DNA of 64,000 bases from contig NW_027096017.1 in assembly GCF_040115645.1 (NCBI RefSeq), forward strand, positions 930,001 to 994,000, in the 5' to 3' direction. Below, one piece after another: positions 12,497 to 26,926 of this stretch. Under the pieces are notes generated by a model. It did no database searches. It saw nothing but the letters and a program-made list of their open reading frames with translations, and was not told where the DNA came from. Made by a program: the position numbers and the translations under genes. Every line of letters starts with the position of its first letter. Within the stretch, counting starts at the first letter, position 1. This DNA is from Euwallacea fornicatus. Its lineage: Eukaryota; Arthropoda; Insecta; Coleoptera; Curculionidae.

Positions 12497-15400
12497 AAAA
12501 GTTGTGTGTTTGAGCACATAAAGTACTATTTTTCTTGGAAATTCAACAAGATGCAATAATGATGTGGTGAGACATCTTAAAAATCTCGTCGAGCTGATTA
12601 ATTTGACACTTCGTTTAACAAATTTGGTCCTCATTTGCCGAAGTTTTCAAGCTTCAAATTTTGGAAAGTCTCAAAAGTTGTGTGTTAGAACACGTAAAGT
12701 ACTATTTTTCTTGGAAATTCAACAAGATGCAATAATGATGTGTTGTGGCATCTTCAAACTCTAGTCGAGCTGATTAATTTCACACTTTGTTTAACAAATT
12801 TGGTCCTCATTTGCCAAAGTTATCGAGCTTCAAAGTTTGAAAAGTCACAAAATATGTGTGTTTGAGCACATAAAGTACTATTTTTCTTGGAAATTCAACA
12901 AGATGCAATAATGATGTGCTGAGACATCTTAAAGATCTCGTCGAGCTGATTAATTTGACACTTCGTTTAACAAATTTGGTCCTCATTTGCCGAAGTTTTC
13001 AAGCTTCAAATTTTGGAAAGTCTCAAAAGTTGTGTGTTTGAACACGTAAAGTACTATTTTTCTTGGAAATTCAACAAGATGCAATAATGATGTGGTGAGA
13101 CATCTTAAAGATCTCGTCGAGCTGATTAATTTGACACTTCGTTTAACAAATTTGGTCCTCATTTGCCGAAGTTATCGAGCTTCAAAGTTTGAAAAGTATG
13201 AAAAGTTGTGTGTTTGAGCACATAAAGTACTATTTTTCTTGGAAATTCAACAAGATGCAATAATGATGTGGTGAGACATCTTAAAGATCTCGTCGAGCTG
13301 ATTAATTTGACACTTCGTTTAACAAATTTGGTCCTCATTTGCCGAAGTTTTCAAGCTTCAAATTTTGGAAAGTCTCAAAAGTTGTGTGTTTGAACACGTA
13401 AAGTACTATTTTTCTTGGAAATTCAACAAGATGCAATAATGATGTGGTGAGACATCTTAAAGATCTCGTCGAGCTGATTGATTTGACACTTCGTTTAACA
13501 AATTTGGTCCTCATTTGCCGAAGTTTTCAAGCTTCAAATTTTGGAAAGTCTCAAAAGTTGTGTGTTTGAGCACGTAAAGTACTATTTTTCTTGGAAATTC
13601 AACAAGATGCAATAATGATGTGGTGAGACATCTTAAAGATCTCGTCGAGTTGATTAACTTGACACTTCGTTTAACAAATTTGGTCCTCATTTGCCGAAGG
13701 TATCGACCTTCAAATTTTGGAAAGTCTCAAAAGTTGTGTGTTTGAGCACATAAAGTACTATTTTTCTTGGAAATTCAACAAGATGCAATAATGATGTGGT
13801 GAGACATCTTAAAGATCTCGTCGAGCTGATTAATTTGACACTTCGTTTAACAACTTTGGTCCTCATTTGCCGAAGTTTTCAAGCTTCAAATTTTGGAAAG
13901 TCTCAAAAGTTGTGTGTTTGAGCACGTATAGTACTATTTTTCTTGGAAATTCAACAAGATGCAATAATGATGTGTTGTGGCATCTTCAAACTCTAGTCGA
14001 GCTGATTAATTTCACACTTTGTTTAACAAATTTGGTCCTCATTTGCCGAAGTTATCGAGCTTCAAAGTTTGAAAAGTATCAAAAGTTGTGTGTTTGAGCA
14101 CATAAAGTACTATTTTTCTTGGAAATTCAACAAGATGCAATAATGATGTGGTGAGACATCTTAAAGATCTCGTCGAGCTGATTAATTTGACACTTCGTTT
14201 AACAAATTTGGTCCTCATTTGCCGAAGTTTTCAAGCTTCAAATTTTTGAAAGTCTCAAAAGTTGTGTGTTTGAACACGTAAAGTACTATTTTTCTTGGAA
14301 ATTCAACAAGATGCAATAATGATGTGGTGAGACATCTTAAAGATCTCGTCGAGCTGATTAATTTGACACTTCGTTTAACAAATTTGGTCCTCAATTGCCG
14401 AAGTTTTCAGGCTTCAAATTTTGGAAAGTCTCAAAATATGTGTGTTTGAGCATATAAAGTACTATTTTTCTTGGAAATTCAACAAGATGCAATAATGATG
14501 TGCTGAGACATCTTAAAGATCTCGTCGAGCTGATTAATTTGACACTTCGTTTAACAACTTTGGTCCTCATTTGCCGAAGTTTTCAAGCTTCAAATTTTGG
14601 AAAGTCTCAAAAGTTGTGTGTTTGAGCACGTAAAGTACTATTTTTCTTGGAAATTCAACAAGATGCAATAATGATGTGTTGTGGCATCTTCAAACTCTAG
14701 TCGAGCTGATTAATTTCACACTTTGTTTAACAAATTTGGTCCTCATTTGCCGAAGTTATCGAGCTTCAAAGTTTGGAAAGTCTCAAAAGTTGTGTGTTTG
14801 AGCACATAAAGTACTATTTTTCTTGGAAATTCAACAAGATGCAATAATGATGTGGTGAGACATCTTAAAGATCTCGTCGAGCTGATTAATTTGACACTTC
14901 GTTTAACAAATTTGGTCCTCATTTGCCGAAGTTATTGAGCTTCAAATTTTGAAAAGTCTCAAAAGTTGTGTGTTTGAGCATATAAAGTACTATTTTTCTT
15001 GGAAATTCAACAAGATGCAATAATGATGTGTTGTGACATCATCAAACTCTCGTCGAGCTGATTAATTTCACACTTTGTTTAACAAATTTGGTCCTCATTT
15101 GCCAAAGTTATCGAGCTTCAAAGTTTGAAAAGTCACAAAATATGTGTGTTTGAGCACATAAAGTACTATTTTTCTTGGAAATTCAACAAGATGCAATAAT
15201 GATGTGCTGAGACATCTTAAAGATCTCGTCGAGCTGATTAATTTGACACTTCGTTTAACAACTTTGGTCCTCATTTGCCGAAGTTTTCAAGCTTCAAATT
15301 TTGGAAAGTCTCAAAAGTTGTGTGTTTGAGCACGTAAAGTACTATTTTTCTTGGAAATTCAACAAGATGCAATAATGATGTGTTGTGGCATCTTCAAACT

Positions 15401-18400
15401 CTCGTCGAGCTGATTAATTTCACACTTTGTTTAACAAATTTGGTCCTCATTTGCCGAAGTTATCGAGCTTCAAAGTTTGGAAAGTCTCAAAAGTTGTGTG
15501 TTTGAACACGTAAAGTACTATTTTTCTTGGAAATTCAACAAGATGCAATAATGATGTGTTGTGGCATCTTCAAACTCTCGTCGAGCTGATTAATTTCACA
15601 CTTTGTTTAACAAATTTGGTCCTCATTTGCCAAAGTTATCGAGCTTCAAAGTTTGAAAAGTCACAAAATATGTGTGTTTGAGCACATAAAGTACTATTTT
15701 TCTTGGAAATTCAACAAGATGCAATAATGATGTGGTGAGACATCTTAAAGATCTCGTCGAGCTGATTAATTTGACACTTCGTTTAACAAATTTGGTCCTC
15801 ATTTGCCGAAGTTTTCAAGCTTCAAATTTTGGAAAGTCTCAAAAGTTGTGTGTTTGAACACGTAAAGTACTATTTTTCTTGGAAATTCAACAAGATGCAA
15901 TAATGATGTGTTGTGGCATCTTCAAACTCTAGTCGAGCTGATTAATTTGACACTTCGTTTAACAAATTTGGTCCTCATTTGCCGAAGTTTTCAAGCTTCA
16001 AATTTTGGAAAGTCTCAAAAGTTGTGTGTTTGAGCACGTAAAGTACTATTTTTCTTGGAAATTCAACAAGATGCAATAATGATGTGTTGTGGCATCTTCA
16101 AACTCTAGTCGAGCTGATTAATTTCACACTTTGTTTAACAAATTTGGTCCTCATTTGCCGAAGTTATCGAGCTTCAAAGTTTGAAAAGTCTCAAAAGTTG
16201 TGTGTTTGAGCACATAAAGTACTATTTTTCTTGGAAATTCAACAAGATGCAATAATGATGTGGTGAGACATCTTAAAGATCTCGTCGAGTTGATTAATTT
16301 GACACTTCGTTTAACAAATTTGGTCCTCATTTGCCGAAGGTATCGACCTTCAAATTTTGGAAAGTCTCAAAAGTTGTGTGTTTGAGCACATAAAGTACTA
16401 TTTTTCTTGGAAATTCAACAAGATGCAATAATGATGTGGTGAGACATCTTAAAGATCTCGTCGAGCTGATTAATTTGACACTTCGTTTAACAAATTTGGT
16501 CCTCATTTGCCGAAGTTTTCAAGCTTCAAATTTTTGAAAGTCTCAAAAGTTGTGTGTTTGAACACGTAAAGTACTATTTTTCTTGGAAATTCAACAAGAT
16601 GCAATAATGATGTGGTGAGACATCTTAAAGATCTCGTCGAGCTGATTAATTTGACACTTCGTTTAACAAATTTGGTCCTCATTTGCCGAAGTTTTCAGGC
16701 TTCAAATTTTGGAAAGTCTCAAAAGTTGTGTGTTTGAGCACGTAAAGTACTATTTTTCTTGGAAATTCAACAAGATGCAATAATGATGTGTTGTGGCATC
16801 TTCAAACTCTCGTCGAGCTGATTAATTTCACACTTTGTTTAACAAATGTGGTCCTCATTTGCCGAAGTTATCGAGCTTCAAAGTTTGGAAAGTCTCAAAA
16901 GTTGTGTGTTTGAGCACGTAAAGTACTATTTTTCTTGGAAATTCAACAAGATGCAATAATGATGTGTTGTGGCATCTTCAAACTCTCGTCGAGCTGATTA
17001 ATTTCACACTTTGTTTAACAAATTTGGTCCTCATTTGCCAAAGTTATCGAGCTTCAAAGTTTGAAAAGTCACAAAATATGTGTGTTTGAGCACATAAAGT
17101 ACTATTTTTCTTGGAAATTCAACAAGATGCAATAATGATGTGCTGAGACATCTTAAAGATCTCGTCGAGCTGATTAATTTGACACTTCGTTTAACAACTT
17201 TGGTCCTCATTTGCCGAAGTTTTCAAGCTTCAAATTTTGGAAAGTCTCAAAAGTTGTGTGTTTGAGCACGTAAAGTACTATTTTTCTTGGAAATTCAACA
17301 AGATGCAATAATGATGTGTTGTGGCATCTTCAAACTCTAGTCGAGCTGATTAATTTCACACTTTGTTTAACAAATTTGGTCCTCATTTGCCGAAGTTATC
17401 GAGCTTCAAAGTTTGAAAAGTATCAAAAGTTGTGTGTTTGAGCACATAAAGTACTATTTTTCTTGGAAATTCAACAAGATGCAATAATGATGTGGTGAGA
17501 CATCTTAAAGATCTCGTCGAGCTGATTAATTTGACACTTCGTTTAACAAATTTGGTCCTCATTTGCCGAAGTTTTCAAGCTTCAAATTTTGGAAAGTCTC
17601 AAAAGTTGTGTGTTTGAGCACGTAAAGTACTATTTTTCTTGGAAATTCAACAAGATGCAATAATGATGTGTTATGGCATCTTCAAACTCTCGTCGAGCTG
17701 ATTAATTTCACACTTTGTTTAACAAATTCGGTCCTCATTTGCCGAAGTTATCGAGCTTCAAAGTTTGAAAAGTCTCAAAAGTTGTGTGTTTGAGCACATA
17801 CAGTACTATTTTTCTTGGAAATTCAACAAGATGCAATAATGATGTGTTGTGACATCTTCAAACTCTCGTCGAGCTGATTAATTTCACACTTTGTTTAACA
17901 AATTTGGTCCTCATTTGCCGAAGTTATCGAGCTTCAAAGTTTGGAAAGTCTCAAAAGTTGTGTGTTTGAACACGTAAAGTACTATTTTTCTTGGAAATTC
18001 AACAAGATGCAATAATGATGTGTTGTGGCATCTTCAAACTCTCGTCGAGCTGATTAATTTCACACTTTGTTTAACAAATTTGGTCCTCATTTGCCAAAGT
18101 TATCGAGCTTCAAAGTTTGAAAAGTCACAAAATATGTGTGATTGAGCACCTAAAGTACTATTTTTCTTGGAAATTCAACAAGATGCAATAATGATGTGTT
18201 GTGGCATCTTCAAACTCTAGTCGAGCTGATTAATTTCACACTTTGTTTAACAAATTTGGTCCTCATTTGCCGAAGTTATCGAGCTTCAAAGTTTGAAAAG
18301 TATCAAAAGTTGTGTGTTTGAGCACATAAAGTACTATTTTTCTTGGAAATTCAACAAGATGCAATAATGATGTGTTGTGGCATCTTCAAACTCTAGTCGA

Positions 18401-18596
18401 GCTGATTAATTTCACACTTTGTTTAACAAATTTGGTCCTCATTTGCCGAAGTTTTCAAGCTTCAAATTTTGGAAAGTCTCAAAAGTTGTGTGTTTGAGCA
18501 CGTAAAGTACTATTTTTCTTGGAAATTCAACAAGATGCAATAATGATGTGTTGTGGCATCTTCAAACTCTAGTCGAGCTGATTAATTTCACACTTT

Positions 18597-20763
18597 GTTT
18601 AACAAATTTGGTCCTCATTTGCCGAAGTTTTCAAGCTTCAAATTTTGGAAAGTCTCAAAAGTTGTGTGTTTGAACACGTAAAGTACTATTTTTCTTGGAA
18701 ATTCAACAAGATGCAATAATGATGTGGTGAGACATCTTAAAGATCTCGTCGAGCTGATTAATTTGACACTTCGTTTAACAAATTTGGTCCTCATTTGCCG
18801 AAGTTTTCAAGCTTCAAATTTTGGAAAGTCTCAAAAGTTGTGTGTTTGAGCACGTAAAGTACTATTTTTCTTGGAAATTCAACAAGATGCAATAATGATG
18901 TGTTATGGCATCTTCAAACTCTCGTCGAGCTGATTAATTTCACACTTTGTTTAACAAATTCGGTCCTCATTTGCCGAAGTTATCGAGCTTCAAAGTTTGA
19001 AAAGTCTCAAAAGTTGTGTGTTTGAGCACATACAGTACTATTTTTCTTGGAAATTCAACAAGATGCAATAATGATGTGTTGTGACATCTTCAAACTCTCG
19101 TCGAGCTGATTAATTTCACACTTTGTTTAACAAATTTGGTCCTCATTTGCCGAAGTTATCGAGCTTCAAAGTTTGGAAAGTCTCAAAAGTTGTGTGTTTG
19201 AGCACATAAAGTACTATTTTTCTTGGAAATTCAACAAGATGCAATAATGATGTGCTGAGACATCTTAAAGATCTCGTCGAGCTGATTAATTTGACACTTC
19301 GTTTAACAAATTTGGTCCTCATTTGCCGAAGTTTTCAAGCTTCAAATTTTGGAAAGTCTCAAAAGTTGTGTGTTTGAACACGTAAAGTACTATTTTTCTT
19401 GGAAATTCAACAAGATGCAATAATGATGTGTTGTGGCATCTTCAAACTCTAGTCGAGCTGATTAATTTCACACTTTGTTTAACAAATTTGGTCCTCATTT
19501 GCCGAAGTTATCGAGCTTCAAAGTTTGAAAAGTATCAAAAGTTGTGTGTTTGAGCACATAAAGTACTATTTTTCTTGGAAATTCAACAAGATGCAATAAT
19601 GATGTGGTGAGACATCTTAAAGATCTCGTCGAGCTGATTAATTTGACACTTCGTTTAACAAATTTGGTCCTCATTTGCCGAAGTTTTCAAGCTTCAAATT
19701 TTGGAAAGTCTCAAAAGTTGTGTGTTTGAACACGTAAAGTACTATTTTTCTTGGAAATTCAACAAGATGCAATAATGATGTGGTGAGACATCTTAAAGAT
19801 CTCGTCGAGCTGATTAATTTGACACTTCGTTTAACAAATTTGGTCCTCATTTGCCGAAGTTTTCAAGCTTCAAATTTTGGAAAGTCTCAAAAGTTGTGTG
19901 TTTGAGCACGTAAAGTACTATTTTTCTTGGAAATTCAACAAGATGCAATAATGATGTGTTATGGCATCTTCAAACTCTCGTTGAGCTGATTAATTTCACA
20001 CTTTGTTTAACAAATTCGGTCCTCATTTGCCGAAGTTATCGAGCTTCAAAGTTTGAAAAGTCTCAAAAGTTGTGTGTTTGAGCACATACAGTACTATTTT
20101 TCTTGGAAATTCAACAAGATGCAATAATGATGTGTTGTGACATCTTCAAACTCTCGTCGAGCTGATTAATTTCACACTTTGTTTAACAAATTTGGTCCTC
20201 ATTTGCCGAAGTTATCGAGCTTCAAAGTTTGGAAAGTCTCAAAAGTTGTGTGTTTGAGCACATAAAGTACTATTTTTCTTGGAAATTCAACAAGATGCAA
20301 TAATGATGTGCTGAGACATCTTAAAGATCTCGTCGAGCTGATTAATTTGACACTTCGTTTAACAAATTTGGTCCTCATTTGCCGAAGTTTTCAAGCTTCA
20401 AATTTTGGAAAGTCTCAAAAGTTGTGTGTTTGAACACGTAAAGTACTATTTTTCTTGGAAATTCAACAAGATGCAATAATGATGTGTTGTGGCATCTTCA
20501 AACTCTAGTCGAGCTGATTAATTTCACACTTTGTTTAACAAATTTGGTCCTCATTTGCCGAAGTTATCGAGCTTCAAAGTTTGAAAAGTATCAAAAGTTG
20601 TGTGTTTGAGCACATAAAGTACTATTTTTCTTGGAAATTCAACAAGATGCAATAATGATGTGGTGAGACATCTTAAAGATCTCGTCGAGCTGATTAATTT
20701 GACACTTCGTTTAACAAATTTGGTCCTCATTTGCCGAAGTTTTCAAGCTTCAAATTTTGGAAA
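18597..20763 (+). repeat. 6-monomer (1,056-bp) tandem duplication
   Basis: Bases 18597-19707 equal 19653-20763 at an offset of 1,056 bp, so the copied tract slightly exceeds one period. Comparing by eye I found one difference, c at 18926 versus t at 19982 (gtcgagctg versus gttgagctg). The unit contains an A monomer, the ttatggcatc B monomer with attcgg, the cacatacag monomer, and a gtgctgagac monomer. The left edge is tttgt versus ttcgt; the right edge is aaagtctc versus aaaatctc at 20764. The near-identity indicates a very recent unequal exchange. Confidence 0.85.
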
Positions 20764-21648
20764 ATCTCAAAATTTGTGTGTTTGAGCACGTAAAGTACTA
20801 TTTTTCTTGGAAATTCAACAAGATGCAATAATGATGTGGTGAGACATCTTAAAGATCTCGTCGAGCTGATTAATTTGACACTTCGTTTAACAAATTTGGT
20901 CCTCATTTGCCGAAGTTTTCAAGCTTCAAATTTTGGAAAGTCTCAAAAGTTGTGTGTTTGAGCACGTAAAGTACTATTTTTCTTGGAAATTCAACAAGAT
21001 GCAATAATGATGTGTTGTGGCATCTTCAAACTCTAGTCGAGCTGATTAATTTCACACTTTGTTTAACAAATTTGGTCCTCATTTGCCGAAGTTATCGAGC
21101 TTCAAAGTTTGAAAAGTATCAAAAGTTGTGTGTTTGAGCACATAAAGTACTATTTTTCTTGGAAATTCAACAAGATGCAATAATGATGTGGTGAGACATC
21201 TTAAAGATCTCGTCGAGCTGATTAATTTGACACTTCGTTTAACAAATTTGGTCCTCATTTGCCGAAGTTTTCAAGCTTCAAATTTTGGAAAGTCTCAAAA
21301 GTTGTGTGTTTGAACACGTAAAGTACTATTTTTCTTGGAAATTCAACAAGATGCAATAATGATGTGGTGAGACATCTTAAAGATCTCGTCGAGCTGATTA
21401 ATTTGACACTTCGTTTAACAAATTTGGTCCTCATTTGCCGAAGTTTTCAAGCTTCAAATTTTGGAAAGTCTCAAAAGTTGTGTGTTTGAGCACGTAAAGT
21501 ACTATTTTTCTTGGAAATTCAACAAGATGCAATAATGATGTGGTGAGACATCTTAAAGATCTCGTCGAGCTGATTAATTTGACACTTCGTTTAACAAATT
21601 TGGTCCTCATTTGCCGAAGTTATCGAGCTTCAAATTTTGAAAAGTCTC

Positions 21649-23408
21649 AAAAGTTGTGTGTTTGAGCACGTAAAGTACTATTTTTCTTGGAAATTCAACA
21701 TGATGCAATAATGATGTGTTGTGACATCTTCAAACTCTCGTCGAGCTGATTAATTTCACACTTTGTTTAACAAATTCGGTCCTCATTTGCCGAAGTTGTC
21801 GAGCTTCAAATTTTGAAAAGTCTCAAAAGTTGTGTGTTTGAGCACATAAAGTACTATTTTTCTTAGAAATTCAACAAGATGCAATAATGATGTGGTGAGA
21901 CATCTTAAAGATCTCGTCGAGCTGATTAATTTGACACTTCGTTTAACAAATTTGGTCCTCATTTGCCGAAGTTTTCAAGCTTCAAATTTTGGAAAGTCTC
22001 AAAAGTTGTGTGTTTGAGCACATAAAGTACTATTTTTCTTGGAAATTCAACAAGATGCAATAATGATGTGGTGAGACATCTTAAAGATCTCGTCGAGCTG
22101 ATTAATTTGACACTTTGGTTAACAAATTTGGTCCTCATTTGCCGAAGTTATCGAGCTTCAAAGTTTGAAAAGTCTCAAAAGTTGTGTGTTTGAGCACATA
22201 AAGTACTATTTTTCTGGAAATTTCAACAAGATGCAATAATGATGTGTTATGGCATCTTCAAACTCTAGTCGAGCTGATTAATTTCACACTTTGTTTAACA
22301 AATTTGGTCCTCATTTGCCGAAGTTATCGACCTTCAAATTTTGAAAAGTCTCAAAAGTTGTGTGTTTGAGCACATAAAGTACTATTTTTCTTGGAAATTC
22401 AACAAGATGCAATAATGATGTGGTGAGACATCTTAAAGATCTCGTCGAGCTGATTAATTTCACACTTTGTTTAACAAATTTGGTCCTCATTTGCCGAAGT
22501 TATCGAGCTTCAAATTTTGAAAAGTCTCTAAAGTTGTGTGTTTGAGCTCATAAAGTACTATTTTTCTTGGAAATTCAACAAGATGCAATAATCATGCGGT
22601 GAGACATCTTAAAGATCTCGTCGAGCTGATTAATTTGACACTTCGTTTAACAAATTTGGTCCTCATTTGCCGAAGTTATCGAGCTTCAAATTTTGAAAAG
22701 TATCAAAAGTTGTGTGTTTGAGCACATAAAGTACTATTTTTCTTGAAATTTCAACAAGATGCAATAATGATTTGCTGTGACATATTAAAGATCTCGTCGA
22801 GCTGATTAATTTCACACTTAGTTTAACAAATTTGGTCCTCATTTGCCGAAGTTATCGACCTTCAAATTTTGGAAAGTCTCAAAAGTTGTGTGTTTGAACA
22901 CGTAAAGTACTATTTTTCTTGGAAACTCAACAAGATGCAATAATGATGTGTTGTGGCATCTTCAAACTCTAGTCGAGCTGATTAATTTCACACTTTGTTT
23001 AACAAATTCGGTCCTCATTTGCCGAAGTTATCGAGCTTCAAATTTTGAAAAGTCTCAAAAGTTGTGTGTTTGAGCACATAAAGTACTATTTTTCTTGGAA
23101 ATTCAACAAGATGCAATAATGATGTGTTGTGGCATCTTCAAACTCTCGTCGAGCTGATTAATTTCACACTTTGTTTAACAAATTCGGTCCTCATTTGCCG
23201 AAGTTATCGAGCTTCAAATTTTGAAAAGTCTCAAAAGTTGTGTGTTTGAGCACATAAAGTACTATTTTTCTTGGAAATTCAACAAGATGCAATAATGATG
23301 TGGTGAGACATCTTAAAGATCTCGTCGAGCTGATTAATTTGACATTTTGGTTAACAAATTTGGTCCTCATTTGCCGAAGTTATCGCGCTTCAAAGTTTGA
23401 AAAGTCTC
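21649..23408 (+). repeat. Diverged patch of about ten monomers
   Basis: These monomers keep the 176-bp register but carry many private substitutions not seen elsewhere. They include aacatgatgc (21701), gttgtcgag (about 21798), cttagaaat (21865), cactttggtt (22111), tctctaaag (about 22526), gagctcataaag, atcatgcggtgag (about 22592), gatttgctgtgacatatt (about 22769), cacttagttt (about 22815), ggaaactcaac (22921), gacattttggtt (about 23341) and tatcgcgctt (about 23383). Two monomers contain paired compensating single-base indels (22215 and about 22745). The patch looks older or less recently homogenised than its flanks. It is still satellite, with no foreign insertion. Confidence 0.85.
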
Positions 23409-26400
23409 AAAAGTTGTGTGTTTGAGCACATAAAGTACTATTTTTCTTGGAAATTCAACAAGATGCAATAATGATGTGTTGTGGCATCTTCAAACTCTAG
23501 TCGAGCTGATTAATTTCACACTTTGTTTAACAAATTTGGTCCTCATTTGCCGAAGTTATCGAGCTTCAAAGTTTGGAAAGTCTCAAAAGTTGTGTGTTTG
23601 AGCACATAAAGTACTATTTTTCTTGGAAATTCAACAAGATGCAATAATGATGTGTTGTGGCATCTTCAAACTCTCGTCGAGCTGATTAATTTCACACTTT
23701 GTTTAACAAATTCGGTCCTCATTTGCCGAAGTTATCGACCTTCAAATTTTGAAAAGTCTCAAAAGTTGTGTGTTTGAGCACATAAAGTACTATTTTTCTT
23801 GGAAATTCAACAAGATGCAATAATGATGTGTTGTGGCATCTTCAAACTCTCGTCGAGCTGATTAATTTCACGCTTTGTTTAACAAATTCGGTCCTCATTT
23901 GCCGAAGTTATTGAGCTTCAAATTTTGAAAAGTCTCAAAAGTTGTGTGTTTGAGCATATAAAGTACTATTTTTCTTGGAAATTCAACAAGATGCAATAAT
24001 GATGTGTTGTGACATCTTCAAACTCTCGTCGAGCTGATTAATTTCACACTTTGTTTAACAAATTTGGTCCTCATTTGCCAAAGTTATCGAGCTTCAAAGT
24101 TTGAAAAGTCACAAAATATGTGTGTTTGAGCACATAAAGTACTATTTTTCTTGGAAATTCAACAAGATTCAATAATGATGTGCTGAGACATCTTAAAGAT
24201 CTCGTCGAGCTGATTAATTTGACACTTCGTTTAACAACTTTGGTCCTCATTTGCCGAAGTTTTCAAGCTTCAAATTTTGGAAAGTCTCAAAAGTTGTGTG
24301 TTTGAGCACGTAAAGTACTATTTTTCTTGGAAATTCAACAAGATGCAATAATGATGTGTTGTGGCATCTTCAAACTCTAGTCGAGCTGATTAATATCACA
24401 CTTTGTTTAACAAATTTGGTCTTCATTTGCCGAAGTTATCGAGCTTCAAAATTTGAAAAGTATCAAAAGTTGTGTGTTTGAGCACATAAAGTACTATTTT
24501 TCTTGGAAATTCAACAAGATGCAATAATGATGTGGTGAGACATCTTAAAGATCTCGTCGAGCTGATTAATTTGACACTTCGTTTAACAAATTTGGTCCTC
24601 ATTTGCCGAAGTTTTCAAGCTTCAAATTTTTGAAAGTCTCAAAAGTTGTGTGTTTGAACACGTAAAGTACTATTTTTCTTGGAAATTCAACAAGATGCAA
24701 TAATGATGTGGTGAGACATCTTAAAGATCTCGTCGAGCTGATTAATTTGACACTTCGTTTAACAAATTTGGTCCTCATTTGCCGAAGTTTTCAGGCTTCA
24801 AATTTTGGAAAGTCTCAAAATATGTGTGTTTGAGCACATAAAGTACTATTTTTCTTGGAAATTCAACAAGATGCAATAATGATGTGCTGAGACATCTTAA
24901 AGATCTCGTCGAGCTGATTAATTTGACACTTCGTTTAACAACTTTGGTCCTCATTTGCCGAAGTTTTCAAGCTTCAAATTTTGGAAAGTCTCAAAAGTTG
25001 TGTGTTTGAGCACGTAAAGTACTATTTTTCTTGGAAATTCAACAAGATGCAATAATGATGTGTTGTGGCATCTTCAAACTCTAGTCGAGCTGATTAATTT
25101 CACACTTTGTTTAACAAATTTGGTCCTCATTTGCCGAAGTTATCGAGCTTCAAAGTTTGGAAAGTCTCAAAAGTTGTGTGTTTGAGCACATAAAGTACTA
25201 TTTTTCTTGGAAATTCAACAAGATGCAATAATGATGTGGTGAGACATCTTAAAGATCTCGTCGAGCTGATTAATTTGACACTTCGTTTAACAAATTTGGT
25301 CCTCATTTGCCGAAGTTATTGAGCTTCAAATTTTGAAAAGTCTCAAAAGTTGTGTGTTTGAGCATATAAAGTACTATTTTTCTTGGAAATTCAACAAGAT
25401 GCAATAATGATGTGTTGTGACATCTTCAAACTCTCGTCGAGCTGATTAATTTCACACTTTGTTTAACAAATTTGGTCCTCATTTGCCAAAGTTATCGAGC
25501 TTCAAAGTTTGAAAAGTCACAAAATATGTGTGTTTGAGCACATAAAGTACTATTTTTCTTGGAAATTCAACAAGATGCAATAATGATGTGCTGAGACATC
25601 TTAAAGATCTCGTCGAGCTGATTAATTTGACACTTCGTTTAACAAATTTGGTCCTCATTTGCCGAAGTTTTCAAGCTTCAAATTTTTGAAAGTCTCAAAA
25701 GTTGTGTGTTTGAACACGTAAAGTACTATTTTTCTTGGAAATTCAACAAGATGCAATAATGATGTGGTGAGACATCTTAAAGATCTCGTCGAGCTGATTA
25801 ATTTGACACTTCGTTTAACAAATTTGGTCCTCATTTGCCGAAGTTTTCAGGCTTCAAATTTTGGAAAGTCTCAAAAGTTGTGTGTTTGAGCACGTAAAGT
25901 ACTATTTTTCTTGGAAATTCAACAAGATGCAATAATGATGTGTTGTGGCATCTTCAAACTCTCGTCGAGCTGATTAATTTCACACTTTGTTTAACAAATT
26001 TGGTCCTCATTTGCCGAAGTTATCGAGCTTCAAAGTTTGGAAAGTCTCAAAAGTTGTGTGTTTGAACACGTAAAGTACTATTTTTCTTGGAAATTCAACA
26101 AGATGCAATAATGATGTGTTGAGGCATCTTCAAACTCTCGTCGAGCTGATTAATTTCACACTTTGTTTAACAAATTTGGTCCTCATTTGCCAAAGTTATC
26201 GAGCTTCAAAGTTTGAAAAGTCACAAAATATGTGTGTTTGAGCACATAAAGTACTATTTTTCTTGGAAATTCAACAAGATGCAATAATGATGTGCTGAGA
26301 CATCTTAAAGATCTCGTCGAGCTGATTAATTTGACACTTCGTTTAACAACTTTGGTCCTCATTTGCCGAAGTTTTCAAGCTTCAAATTTTGGAAAGTCTC

Positions 26401-26926
26401 AAAAGTTGTGTGTTTGAGCACGTAAAGTACTATTTTTCTTGGAAATTCAACAAGATGCAATAATGATGTGTTGTGGCATCTTCAAACTCTAGTCGAGCTG
26501 ATTAATTTCACACTTTGTTTAACAAATTTGGTCCTCATTTGCCGAAGTTATCGAGCTTCAAAGTTTGAAAAGTATCAAAAGTTGTGTGTTTGAGCACATA
26601 AAGTACTATTTTTCTTGGAAATTCAACAAGATGCAATAATGATGTGGTGAGACATCTTAAAGATCTCGTCGAGCTGATTAATTTGACACTTCGTTTAACA
26701 AATTTGGTCCTCATTTGCCGAAGTTTTCAAGCTTCAAATTTTGGAAAGTCTCAAAAGTTGTGTGTTTGAACACGTAAAGTACTATTTTTCTTGGAAATTC
26801 AACAAGATGCAATAATGATGTGGTGAGACATCTTAAAGATCTCGTCGAGCTGATTAATTTGACAATTCGTTTAACAAATTTGGTCCTCATTTGCCGAAGT
26901 TTTCAAGCTTCAAATTTTGGAAAGTC

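Noticed and set aside
12564..12764. 66-codon open frame on the plus strand
   Set aside because: It is a read-through of two satellite monomers, made possible by tgtgttaga in place of tgtgtttga at about 12685. There is no coding signature, and homologous frames are closed in nearly all other monomers.
13867..14097. 76-codon open frame on the plus strand
   Set aside because: The cgtatag variant removes the usual TAA at monomer positions 23-25. The frame is otherwise plain satellite, so it is not a gene.
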